Source: Seminavis robusta (Eukaryota; Bacillariophyta; Bacillariophyceae; Naviculales; Naviculaceae). From it: DNA of 40,001 nt. Both the position numbers and the translations under genes were made by a program. Each line of letters opens with the position of its first letter. Position 1 is the stretch's first letter. Under the pieces are notes generated by a model. It searched no databases. It was given only the letters and a program-made list of their open reading frames with translations, and had not been told where the DNA came from. Positions 18,891 through 27,952 of the stretch are shown piece by piece. The stretch is from positions 1-40,001 of the forward strand of contig CAICTM010001006.1 of the NCBI GenBank assembly GCA_903772945.1. Reading direction: 5' to 3'.

Positions 18891-20930
18891 TCAAAGGCGT
18901 CGATGCTTGGGATTCTTCTGTTGTTTCTTCTTGTCGTATTTGCCATCTTTGCGGTTGTTGATATTTGAATGCCCCCAGCAGGTCTTTGAGAAGCCAAAGT
19001 TGTCATTCAAAGTCTTTTGTGTCTTCCCCGTATCTTCAATCTTGATCTCAACATAGTTCATGGTTGGGTGGTTCTTGGCAAATTCTCTTACATGCTCAGT
19101 GTGCCAGTCATAGAAATCAGTCCAAGCTGTTTCATCTGTCTCTGTGGCATTTGGAAATCCATTGCAGTTGCGCTTCCAACGACCCAAGATGTTTGACCAT
19201 TTCCTGGCTGACAGGTACCACTTCTTGGAATCTCGTGTGGTGTGTAGAATAGTGGCATATGGATGGTCCTTGTACATAGCCTCCAAACCACCATCAATAG
19301 TCGGATAGAAGCATTGGTCCCCAGGTCTCAAGACACCAAAATCAGACCAGTGCTTCTGATCCCCACAGTTCTCCAGCATGGGCCGATTATTTCGAAGGTT
19401 ATCATGCCAGCATTCACCTACTGTGACAATTTTACCAGTGTCAGCGTATGCAGTCCACTGGTGGGAACCTTCTGAGGAGCCCAAACCACAGTTGAGATAG
19501 TCATGGGAAGTACTTGTGGCGCTCTTGGGTAGCGATGCAACAAAGACTGGAAATGTGATTTCCTTTGGCAACCCTGGCTTGACAGCAGTACCTACCCAGC
19601 ATCTTGGGGGGATTCCCAGCTCATCTTGGAGCATGGAGGCAGTCTTTCCTGATCCAATAGTCATGTCCACTTCAATATACGTCACGGAAGGGTGTTTTGC
19701 CACGGCTTCCCGTAGTTTCTTTTGATACTTTTTGTAAAAGTTGATCCACGCCTCTTTGGGGGCATTAGCTTTAGGAAAGACAAATCCGTGATTGGCATTA
19801 CACCATTTGAACCAACGCTGCTTCTCTTGGGGCGACAGGGTCTGGTACCATTCATCTGGGTCTCGGACAACATTGAGCACTTTGGACATTGGGTAGGCCT
19901 CAAAGAGCTGGTCCAAGACCTTGGGTTGCAAGGCTGGGAAGAAGCATTGGCGCGTTGCCTTGACAGCAGTATGTTGATGGTGTTTGACAAATTCCATTTC
20001 AGACCACACACGGTAGTCGCCACACCCATTCAAAATGGCTTTGGGACCCAGGCGCTTCCGGTCGTTTTCCTTCTTGGGGCTCTCAAGGTTATGCGTCATG
20101 CATTCACCAATATATTCATATTGGCCCTTTCTGTGATCCACAAAAGTGCGCCCAAATGTATCTGAATCGAGTCCGGCACAGCGAAAGTATCGGGTGAGGG
20201 CCACATTGCCATGGTTGGCAAAGCTAAGTACAAAAAGAGGGGTGTCCACTGTGATGTTATGAGACATTCGAATGCGACTCTCAGGTTTGGTTGTTTCTGC
20301 AGCTGAGGTGCTCTTGTCGTTTTTCTTCTTGGGAGAATCCTTAGGCTTGTCTTGTGGTTCGTTGCTCTTTTCCTCCTCCTGATGTTTTTGTTTTTGCTTT
20401 TCTTTCTGCTGCTTTTCTTTCTCCTTTTCATCTGCTAGACGTTTTTGTTCCTTGAGTTTTTGGTCAATTGTCCATTGGTTGGGTGGTTTTGAGTCTTCGG
20501 GTGTAACAACCACAACAGGTTTGCGTGGTTGCTGTGGCTTTGGAGTGGTTCGTTTCGCTTCATCAACATGCTTAATGGGTGGAAAAGTTGCAATAGAGGG
20601 CTTCTTTGGAGGTAGCTTGTTACTTTGTGGCATCTTCTCAATCATTTCCTTGGCATCCTGAAACAGTTGCTGGTGTGTTGCCATTCTTAAGTTCTGTGTC
20701 GTCTCAACTGCCTCCATGTTTCGTTTATCGGCTCGTATGACATCTCCCCATTGATAGAACAAGCCAAAAGCAAAGGCATAGATGGCAAGACCAAATGCCA
20801 AATGCACATGCTGTTTCCTTCTCCAGCCACCCATGTTGGTGGGAGCATCTTCACCGGTTGCGATGATGGTCTCCTTGACGTTGAGGCCATCCTCTTCTTT
20901 CATTGATTCTTCTTTGATTGGCTGCAACAT
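18891..20930 (-). CDS. Type II membrane protein with two sulfotransferase-like domains
   Basis: This encodes 679 residues in one exon. A short cytosolic N-terminus is followed by one membrane helix (about 42-62). A stem rich in Lys, Glu, Pro and Gln (about 80-225) comes next, then two related domains of about 200 residues. This is the layout of Golgi carbohydrate sulfotransferases. Domain 2 (about 462-665) opens with FVASLPKSATSTS, which fits the 5'-phosphosulfate (PAPS) loop, K469 being the key Lys. Domain 1 (about 228-440) opens with LSFANHGNVALTRYF and lacks that Lys, so it may be inactive. Both share a Gly-Glu-Cys element (IGECMTHN/VGECWHDN), an NCGD/NGCGD turn, an FxP segment before VVRDPDEWY/TTRDSKKWY, and a C-terminal CW. 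The tail is Lys-rich. Acceptor unknown. Confidence 0.7.
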   Translation of the reverse strand: MLQPIKEESMKEEDGLNVKETIIATGEDAPTNMGGWRRKQHVHLAFGLAIYAFAFGLFYQWGDVIRADKRNMEAVETTQNLRMATHQQLFQDAKEMIEKMPQSNKLPPKKPSIATFPPIKHVDEAKRTTPKPQQPRKPVVVVTPEDSKPPNQWTIDQKLKEQKRLADEKEKEKQQKEKQKQKHQEEEKSNEPQDKPKDSPKKKNDKSTSAAETTKPESRIRMSHNITVDTPLFVLSFANHGNVALTRYFRCAGLDSDTFGRTFVDHRKGQYEYIGECMTHNLESPKKENDRKRLGPKAILNGCGDYRVWSEMEFVKHHQHTAVKATRQCFFPALQPKVLDQLFEAYPMSKVLNVVRDPDEWYQTLSPQEKQRWFKWCNANHGFVFPKANAPKEAWINFYKKYQKKLREAVAKHPSVTYIEVDMTIGSGKTASMLQDELGIPPRCWVGTAVKPGLPKEITFPVFVASLPKSATSTSHDYLNCGLGSSEGSHQWTAYADTGKIVTVGECWHDNLRNNRPMLENCGDQKHWSDFGVLRPGDQCFYPTIDGGLEAMYKDHPYATILHTTRDSKKWYLSARKWSNILGRWKRNCNGFPNATETDETAWTDFYDWHTEHVREFAKNHPTMNYVEIKIEDTGKTQKTLNDNFGFSKTCWGHSNINNRKDGKYDKKKQQKNPKHRRL

Positions 20931-21267
20931 CTTGGCCGTACTTTCTTTCTCTGCTTCCTTGGAGTCTTCAAGCTTTGTCTCTAGCTAGCAAACCGTGCCT
21001 TTGGATTTGTGAAACTTTTATGATTTTCGTTTGCTTGGACCACCACCCCCGTCGGATAGCTGTGACGAAGTCGTCGCTCGGATAGCCATGGGTACCAACA
21101 GCCCAAAAAGTGGCCCTGGTTTCACGGCTTCCTCTCGGGAGTGAAAGATACGGTCATACGGTCCCTCCCAAAGTGCCATTCTACCCCAGATCCAATTTAC
21201 AATCTAGCTAGCTAGCTTGCTCTGGCTAGCTGGCTAGTAGCGCTAGTTGCCACAACTCTTCGCCACC
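20931..21267. promoter_or_regulatory. Divergent intergenic region with CTAGCTAG cluster
   Basis: This separates the sulfotransferase-like gene (minus) from the TMEM229/CmpB-like gene (plus). A dense CTAG run, ATCTAGCTAGCTAGC followed by more GCTAG words, occupies about 21200-21245, just before the start codon at 21268. The same motif recurs in other gaps of this window. A regulatory role is inferred only from position. Confidence 0.35.
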
Positions 21268-21774
21268 ATGTCCAAAGCAATTCCACCGATGCGTTGTTTG
21301 ACGGGTCTAGAAAGCTATGTTCTCCTGGGTGCCTTTGGATGGTGCGTCGAGATAATCTTCACTTCAGTCATGGACTGTCTCGTTCTGCAAATAGCAAAAG
21401 ATCCATGGAAGCTCGAGGGAAATACATACCTCTGGATGCATCCAATTTATGGGGCAGGGCTCTACCTTGGTACTTCAACAATTGTGCCTCTGGTTCGTGA
21501 CAAAACGCCCCTGCCTCTGAGGATGCTTCTGGGTGTCGTTCTTTGTTTTGCTATTGAATATGTTGCCGGCTGGGTGTTGAGAGCAAGTACCGGGGTCTGC
21601 CCTTGGGATTACACACAGGCGGATTGGAATGTGCATGGCCTGATCCGCTTGGACTACGCACCTGCCTGGGCGGTGCTATCTTATCTGGTAGAATTTCTCA
21701 CGGACGTGCTCGATAGTGTTCGTTTGGTGGCTCCAACTAGAGAGCAGCAAAAGACGGAACGAAAGACGTCCTAG
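21268..21774 (+). CDS. TMEM229 / CmpB-type integral membrane protein
   Basis: This encodes 168 residues. The ATG at 21268 sits in a strong CGCCACCATGTCC context. No upstream in-frame ATG exists, since the open frame extends left only through a TTG. Three to four hydrophobic segments contain the family-like elements GAFGWCVEIIF, HPIYGAG, a Glu-Tyr-x-x-Gly (IEYVAGW) helix, and the CPWDYTQADWNVHGLIRLD end segment followed by PAWAV. These match the pattern of PF06541 (putative ABC-type permease CmpB) and the related TMEM229 proteins. The transported substrate, if any, is unknown. It ends 30 bp before the 3' end of the convergent signal-peptidase-like gene. Confidence 0.7.
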   Translation: MSKAIPPMRCLTGLESYVLLGAFGWCVEIIFTSVMDCLVLQIAKDPWKLEGNTYLWMHPIYGAGLYLGTSTIVPLVRDKTPLPLRMLLGVVLCFAIEYVAGWVLRASTGVCPWDYTQADWNVHGLIRLDYAPAWAVLSYLVEFLTDVLDSVRLVAPTREQQKTERKTS

Positions 21775-21804
21775 CTAGAGCTTGAGAATTAGTCATCTGC
21801 AGTA

Positions 21805-22536
21805 TTAACAAACGGTTCCTTTCAGCCCCTCAAAAGAAAGTAGCAGAAAGGACAATGTTGCAGAGCTCTGTTTTGCCCGGCTGTTGCCCGTCACAACAGA
21901 AATAGCCAACTTCACAAACCAAGCGTACCACAGCAAGGGCCAGTCCCAGAGTATCGTGGAAACCCAACCAAATAGTCTCCCCCTGAAGATAACCTTTCCG
22001 AGAATGTCCTCTCGGTGGATCCAAAGTTGCCCCGGCGCATACAACTGCGCATCATCGACACGGTTTTCTTGGCCTTTGGTGCGGAAATCTATCTTTTCGC
22101 CGTCCGAAGATTGATGGATTTTGACGATGCGATGTGGCAATGGGAGGTACCCACCCTTTCCTCCAAGATAGAATGTCACTAAGTCACCTATTTGAACGTT
22201 TGTACGGTTCGACAACAACAACACATCACCCCTGTATGGTGCATACCACATACCTCCTGATTCGCAAGCAAGGATTGGATGAGGCGTGTCGAAGGCCACC
22301 ATAAGAACCTTCCAGATCATAAACGGCAGACACACTGCCATTGCAAGACGCATGGATCCACGTAAGAGGCGTCGCTTGTGGAGTAATGATCGTTCGAGTC
22401 TTTGTCGGAGTGACAGCGCTCGGATCTTCCTTTTTGGACGACCATGGCGTAACGTTGAGAGGTGGCGAAACAATTCGGCCAGTGTCATTCTTCCTAGTTC
22501 GTCCACTCTCCTTCTGTCGCCTTCATCCGATCTCAT
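21805..22536 (-). CDS. SEC11-like signal peptidase relative lacking the canonical catalytic serine
   Basis: This encodes 243 residues in one exon. SEC11 is the catalytic subunit of the ER signal peptidase. An Arg-rich N-terminus of about 60 residues precedes a membrane helix (about 62-83). The S26B-like domain follows: SGGM-YAPYRGDVLLL, IGDLVTFYLGG, PLPHRIVKIH, FRTKGQENRVDD, LYAPGQLWIHREDILGK. His135 and the Asp-Asp after RV are at the expected catalytic positions. The nucleophile motif, normally SGSM, reads SGGM (residues 93-96), so the serine position is Gly95. It may be a non-catalytic paralogue or use Ser93. A hydrophobic segment near 205-222 and a short unconserved tail complete the protein. 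A 7-codon upstream frame (22543-22523) overlaps the start codon out of frame. Confidence 0.75.
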   Translation of the reverse strand: MRSDEGDRRRVDELGRMTLAELFRHLSTLRHGRPKRKIRALSLRQRLERSLLHKRRLLRGSMRLAMAVCLPFMIWKVLMVAFDTPHPILACESGGMWYAPYRGDVLLLSNRTNVQIGDLVTFYLGGKGGYLPLPHRIVKIHQSSDGEKIDFRTKGQENRVDDAQLYAPGQLWIHREDILGKVIFRGRLFGWVSTILWDWPLLWYAWFVKLAISVVTGNSRAKQSSATLSFLLLSFEGLKGTVC

Positions 22537-22543
22537 CTCTCAT
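22523..22543 (-). promoter_or_regulatory. Upstream short open frame overlapping a start codon
   Basis: An ATG at 22543 opens a frame of six codons plus stop (ending at 22523). It overlaps, out of frame, the start codon at 22536 of the signal-peptidase-like gene. If the transcript begins upstream of 22543, scanning ribosomes would meet this ATG first, which could lower translation of the main frame. Transcription start is unknown. Confidence 0.4.
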
Positions 22544-22983
22544 GAAACTTGAACGACGAATATCGTGCTATCTTTTAAAATAAAGTCTATGGTCTCCATT
22601 GCTTCGAAGGTCGAAAGGGTAAACGCCACGAGGCAATTTCCCAGTCGTGGCTCGGGGTCGACACCGACAACTCGCTGGAAAGGAAGAGAGAAGAAGGCCC
22701 AAAAGGATGCAACAACACCATTCTGATACGAGCTAGACTGGTACTTAGGAGTACTCGTTACAAACCAGAGAACTGCGGTGGGACACGAGCCGATTATACT
22801 TTCGCACAGTCAATCAGAAACATCAGAACATCAAGCCCAACTTCCATCAGACTGGTCGGACCATCACTGGCGTTCGCAAAGGAACTATGTCGCTTGGAAT
22901 TGTCTTGCCGGGTGGGGCCAGACCAATCCGGGCAACTTGACTGGACAATGGCTCGGTGGAGGAACATCCATCTAGTTTCTTGC
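22537..22983. other. Intergenic region, no gene recognised
   Basis: This lies between the start of the signal-peptidase-like gene and the 3' end of the NSF-like gene, so it should include the promoter of the former and the 3' untranslated region of the latter. No repeat or RNA was recognised. Confidence 0.4.
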
Positions 22984-25900
22984 TCAAAGGACTTCGCAAA
23001 GCTTCTCTGCTGTGACGTCATCTCCTGCAAGATCATCGAGAATACCTGTCAAAGCATTGAGCTGCGCTTCTTCCATGTTGTCGTCTTCGTTAGCGCGAAC
23101 CCCGGCTGTACCGACCGCACGTTCTGCCAGACGTAAAGCAGTCTTGCAGCCCACATTCCCTAGCCGATCAATGATCAAATCGGCCATGGAATCTGCGTTC
23201 GCGACAGCAACGTCCAAGCTATCCGCAAACAACTTTCGTAGGCTTTCTGCTTCCGAGAGAAGAGGCACCACCAACGTTTCGTCGAAGATCTCATTGAGGA
23301 CACGACATGCTGCGTCAGATCGCGATGTTGCGGCAATGATCCGGAGTGTCTTGCCTCCTTTTTGCCCTCGCTTGGATTCAGATTCGCCTCCAGCTTTGGC
23401 TGTCGAAAAACTGTCTGGGGGAGTGCGAAGCAGCGCTCTCAAGGTTGCCAGCATCACGTTGCTGTAACCAGCTGTGCCTGATCCCGCACAGAGTTGATCA
23501 ACGTCATCCAAAACCAGCATCGAATTTGACATTTCTCTGGCTTCTGCGAACCGCTCCACAAGGGCCGCCGCCCTTGCTTCATCGCCGCCTCCTCCTTCGA
23601 CAATCAAGTCTAGAGCGGTGATGAAACGAACATAGTCAGTACCACTCGAAGAAGCTTCAGCTGCAGCCCAAGCAGCCAGAGCAGTCGCACCAGCGCCTCC
23701 GCTATTCCCTGCACCAACAAGAAGCACGGATTCCAATCGAGGCGACTCTCTTGGAACGGCTCGTGGCGTTGTAAAACGTTCGAGGTCTCGCATTATTCGT
23801 TCCATAGATGATGAACATGGGGAAACTCCGAGTGGGAACCTTTGTCTCAGCACTTCATCTTGCTTACCAAGCGCCGGCAGCACCTCTTTGAGACTTCTTT
23901 CTAGGTCAGCAACAGTGATGATGCCGTCATTGTTCACCTCTTGCACGGTCCGAGCAAGAGCGAAGCTAGCCGCGCTTCGAACCAGTCCAGCAAGTTCGGC
24001 TCCACTGTAGTGTTCGGTTCGAGCTGGTGTTCCATCGTCACTCATATCTTCTGTAAGCGCAATAGCCTCAGCACTCAAGGCTCCCGCTTCATTCATCTGT
24101 CGTGTGTGGATTCGCAGAATGTCTCTCCGACCGGCAGCATCGGGCAACTCGACCCGCAATTGCACTTCCAGGCGCCCAGGTCTCAACATGGCTACAGGAA
24201 GAGCGGAGACAAACAAGTGAGAATCTGCCTAGAGAGCAACGCACCCAGCACAAGCAATAATATGGATAAATGTAACTTACCTGGATCAATCAGCTCTGGC
24301 CTGTTAGTCAAACCCACAACAAGGACGTTGTTGGCTTCTTTGATACCCTGTCAGTCAACGCAGGTTCAAGATGATGAGAGACTAGTGTCTTGTGGAACAC
24401 ATTAATCGTTGTCCAGAACTCGACCTGAAAACTTACGTCCATACAACTCAATAGCTGATTTACAACCGAATCCCTGACGCCTGTTGTATCTGACGACACA
24501 GTCCCTCGCTTCTTTGCAATGGCATCCATTTCATCCAGCACAATAATATGCAGTGCGGAGTCATCTCCCACCTCGGCATATTCTCGCTGAGCAGGTATGA
24601 ACAATGCCCGTACTTTCTTTTCAGCCTCGCCTATAAATTTGTCGAGAATTTCGGGACCATCTATAGCACACAAAACCCAATGTAATTGAGCCATGTTCTC
24701 GTCGCTTCATGCGCTCTTCGCTTAGCATTCCTTGTGTTCACTTACTCACGATCTGAGGTTCTCGGGCATCCAAGAGACGTGCCAACTCTCTGGCTAGCAA
24801 GGTCTTTCCACAGCCTGGAGGCCCCGAGAGCAGAATCCCGCGGACATGACTCACCCCCAGTCGACGAGCCGCAGCGGGATTGGCCCGAGAGGCCAACACA
24901 CGACGAGCAATGGCATCAAGTTGTGCATCCAATCCTCCCACCTGATCAAACGTCATTCCTAGTGCTGATTGAATGTCATTGCCCGCTTTTTCTTCAGCCT
25001 CTTCCGATGACTGGTTTGAGGCCACGGTAGCTTCGTTGGTGATTGTCGACTCAGTAGGCAATTCGGGGAGAGTATCTTCTTCTTTCTTCGCGGAAGAGTC
25101 TGGGCTGTCAGTGGCTGTTGTTGTTGGTTTTGCCTCTACTGTTGATGCTGTCTCCTGGGCAGCCGTTTTTGTCGAAGTAGAGTCCACATCCACCACAATC
25201 TTCTCCAACTCTTGGGTTTCAGCCGTTTCCTCTGTCTCTTCCTCCTCCTTTAGCATTGGAACTACTACAAAGATATCATCCATATCTTCCTTCAACACAT
25301 CCGCTTCCTCCAATGCCTCATCGACACTAATGGGTGGCCTGACAACGGCTTCCAACAAGACCGTCTTGCCAGACTTTGCATAATACTGTCGAATGGGTCC
25401 TCCAACGTACTTTACGCAGTCTTCTCCACCGGTGGAACTTCCTCCACCTCCGAGTCGTCCATCGGAGCCGCCTCGAAGATCCTTTGTCGTGGCTTTTCGA
25501 TTCAGATTGGATTCTCGCAGCATGGCCACTTCAGTGACACCAATCAGGGGTTTGATCACGGACCAAGAACCCGTGGGCCATCTCCCTCTCCAGTAACTAG
25601 CTTGTGGCAAGACATGAAGAATGACGTCCCAATCTTGTCCTCCTGCCACTTGTATTCTACGAGCCTTGTTGATACTGGTTGTTGTCGATTCGTCGTCGTC
25701 TTCCTCGTCGCTCATCATGGCATCTATGGCGGGAATGCGAGGCTCGTATCGTTCCAGCAGGGTATCAAAGACACCTGGCTGACACCGTATTTCATTGACC
25801 CGATCCATGAGGTCGACCAGCAACTCTTGATTGCACCATGTCCCCCATTCAAAGCGAAATGGATCGTGGCTCATGCTGGTCGTCACAGCATTGCGTTGAG

Positions 25901-26195
25901 AAGTGGCAGCGGCAGTGGCTGCAAACAACGGCTGCAAGGGCCCTGGAATGTCATCGAGAATGGGACTTTCGGGACGTTTTTCGTCAATGGCGTCAGAAGA
26001 AGAGGATTGTTGCAGTATAATCGGAGGCGGGCATCTGGATCTTTGTGTAGTACATGTGGTATGAGAAAGCGGAAGAGATTTCGTTGATGAAAAATGCGAA
26101 GGAGTGAATGCCGATCCTTCAAGCAGCAGGCAAACCACCAACAGAAAAAGAGACGAGGAGATAGAATGCTGTTGAGCCATTGTCATGGTCAACAA
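22984..26195 (-). CDS. NSF-like double-AAA ATPase with putative plastid presequence, four exons
   Basis: The exons are 26195-24746, 24660-24437, 24347-24281 and 24191-22984, giving 982 residues. All introns are GT-AG and 85-89 nt. NSF proteins take apart SNARE complexes after membrane fusion. The N-terminal domain differs from NSF: a signal peptide (about 11-29) ends GSA-FTPS, resembling the ASAFAP cleavage motif with Phe at +1 used for complex plastids, followed by a Ser/Thr-rich segment. Low-complexity acidic and Ser/Thr tracts run to about 420. D1 is clearly NSF-like: [16 protein letters not shown] (458-465), [44 protein letters not shown]2 has a DDVDQ Walker B, but its Walker A reads [13 protein letters not shown] and lacks the Lys. 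Plastid delivery is inferred from the presequence only. Confidence 0.85.
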
Positions 26196-26636
26196 AGGCT
26201 TCTTTCAACAGCAATGAATTGGCAGCCAGCTATCTTGTAGAGGTATGCTACCGATAGCATGCTTGGAGATGGCAGCCATCAAGGACAAACGACATAGATG
26301 CTCCAGCTTGGGAAGAAAAATGAGCAGACGCCAGGATGCGTGCGTCATTATCTCTATCTCTAATGAGGCTTAATTAATAAAGGAACACTGAAGAAGTTTC
26401 GCATGGAGTCCCCCGGTCTACCAGGTCCCGTGGTACCAGGTACCGGTACCGGTACGATGTAGCTGTCGCAGGGTTCTCCAACCGTTGTGTCCGAAGAAGA
26501 TAAAAACCCAAGCAAGCTGCATGGCAAAGCAAAAAGGGACGAACGCACAACACAAACAACTCAGCTGTTGGTTTGTGAAAGAGGATTACGATACAAACAT
26601 ACTTACTTGTTCAGTCAGTACGGTAGAGTGTCGACG
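26196..26636. promoter_or_regulatory. Divergent promoter region with GGTACC/ACCGGT palindromes
   Basis: This separates the NSF-like gene (minus) from the Zn2Cys6 gene (plus). A compact palindromic cluster (GGTACC, ACCGGT, GTACCGGTACCGGTAC) lies near 26429-26456, and an AT-rich TTAATTAATAA word near 26372. Open frames across 26360-26636 are short and unsupported. Regulatory function is inferred from location. Confidence 0.35.
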
Positions 26637-27752
26637 ATGGGTGCCTGTACGGCATGTCGAGCTGCCAAAGTGAAATGTGATCAGAGTTTTCCTTGCAAGC
26701 GTTGTGAACGTCTTGGAAAGACTTGTATTCCTCATGAATCGAAACAAGGGCAGAATCCGGCACGGCTCCATAATAAGCGAAAGCTAGATGATTGTCCGTG
26801 CCCCGTCGGGACGGCAGAAGAGTTAAAATTCGAATGTGCCATCCTGAAAAAGAGCACGGGAATGGTCCGGAAGGATCACTATGCCTTGAAGCATTTGGTT
26901 CGAAAGTGGATCGCCATGTCCCTCAAGCGTCGGTCTTTTACGCTGTGGTCTCGTGCCGGTAGTTTGGCCGTGGCCTGTGGCATGTCCATGGATGAAGTAC
27001 TCTGTGAAATGAATGAAGAACAACGAGGAATGGATTTCCTCCATCAACTGATCACCACTCCGTCAGCAGACCAAACTCTCATTGCCAAAACACCCCTGAC
27101 GGCACAAGACATTCCAGAGAAGCTATGGAAGGCCGTCGGCATGCCGACGTCACCGGAATCGATGGAACAAGCTCTTCAATCTCGTTGCTTTTATGTGATG
27201 GAAGTAAACAAGGGTGTTCTTCGATACTACGTGTCTCCTGCGTTTGTCGAAAACGTTGGTATCAATTTGCAAACGATTGAAGAAACCTATCGGGCCAACA
27301 ATGTGGAAGTTATGCAACTTTTCCATGCCAAACCAAAGGGTCCAAAAGAACAACACTACATGGTAAGCTTTGCCCAGCAGTTGGCGCTGCATAGCAAACC
27401 CGACATACGTCCAAAGCCTACCAAAGTGAAAAACGTCAGAATCATGGTGGGAGACGATAAGAAAGAAGTAATTGTGGACCAGTTGGTGTGTTTATACGTT
27501 CCCAAACTGGATGTATCGTATAACTTGACAGAGTACATCATTGATACCAACGACACTCTACTAATGACGAAGAAGAAGACAGGGGCTCATCCCACGGTCT
27601 CCATCAATAACAACGACATCAATCCTCAAGCAGAAGCTTCCTATGAAGCTCCTCCCTTGACGGATTTGCCGGACTTTTATTTGGACCTCAATTCCGTGGA
27701 AGGAGGCGATGATGATTTCAAAACCATCCTCGATCTTTTGCAGCAAAGCTAG
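26637..27752 (+). CDS. Fungal-type Zn(2)-Cys(6) transcription factor
   Basis: This encodes 371 residues. The ATG at 26637 places the zinc cluster at the extreme N-terminus; the open frame continues 50 codons further left but has no in-frame ATG. Cysteines 4, 7, 14, 20, 23 and 30 follow C-x2-C-x6-C-x5-C-x2-C-x6-C exactly, with Lys/Arg in the first loop (RAAKVKC) and Pro19 in the second, as in Gal4-type DNA-binding domains. A basic stretch follows (about 35-55). Residues about 180-260 (CFYVMEVNKGVLRYYVSPAFVE onward) have the look of a PAS-like fold, but this is weak. The C-terminus is acidic and hydrophobic (LPDFYLDLNSVEGGDDDF), like an activation domain. Targets are unknown. Confidence 0.85.
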   Translation: MGACTACRAAKVKCDQSFPCKRCERLGKTCIPHESKQGQNPARLHNKRKLDDCPCPVGTAEELKFECAILKKSTGMVRKDHYALKHLVRKWIAMSLKRRSFTLWSRAGSLAVACGMSMDEVLCEMNEEQRGMDFLHQLITTPSADQTLIAKTPLTAQDIPEKLWKAVGMPTSPESMEQALQSRCFYVMEVNKGVLRYYVSPAFVENVGINLQTIEETYRANNVEVMQLFHAKPKGPKEQHYMVSFAQQLALHSKPDIRPKPTKVKNVRIMVGDDKKEVIVDQLVCLYVPKLDVSYNLTEYIIDTNDTLLMTKKKTGAHPTVSINNNDINPQAEASYEAPPLTDLPDFYLDLNSVEGGDDDFKTILDLLQQS

Positions 27753-27952
27753 CTATTTACATATTATTAAAAGCAGGCGTATCCTTGGGAACAGTGAAGA
27801 GTTTATAAAGGTAAAAATTACAAGATTATTCAGCCTCCATGTAGCTAGTTTTGGCCTTTCACCAACAACAATTCTTAGCGACATACATCTCGATTCACAA
27901 GAGAGAAAAATCCCTCTAAATGGATAGCAATTGTGCGCTCAGAAAGCAAGAG

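Noticed and set aside
21247..21267. Extension of the TMEM229/CmpB-like protein to an earlier start
   Set aside because: The codon at 21247 is TTG. The ATG at 21268 has a strong eukaryotic start context and is the first in-frame ATG.
23012..23467. 151-codon plus-strand frame
   Set aside because: It is antisense to the D2 region of the NSF-like ATPase gene.
26487..26636. 50-codon N-terminal extension of the Zn2Cys6 factor
   Set aside because: It opens with GTG, has no in-frame ATG before 26637, and lies in the expected leader region.
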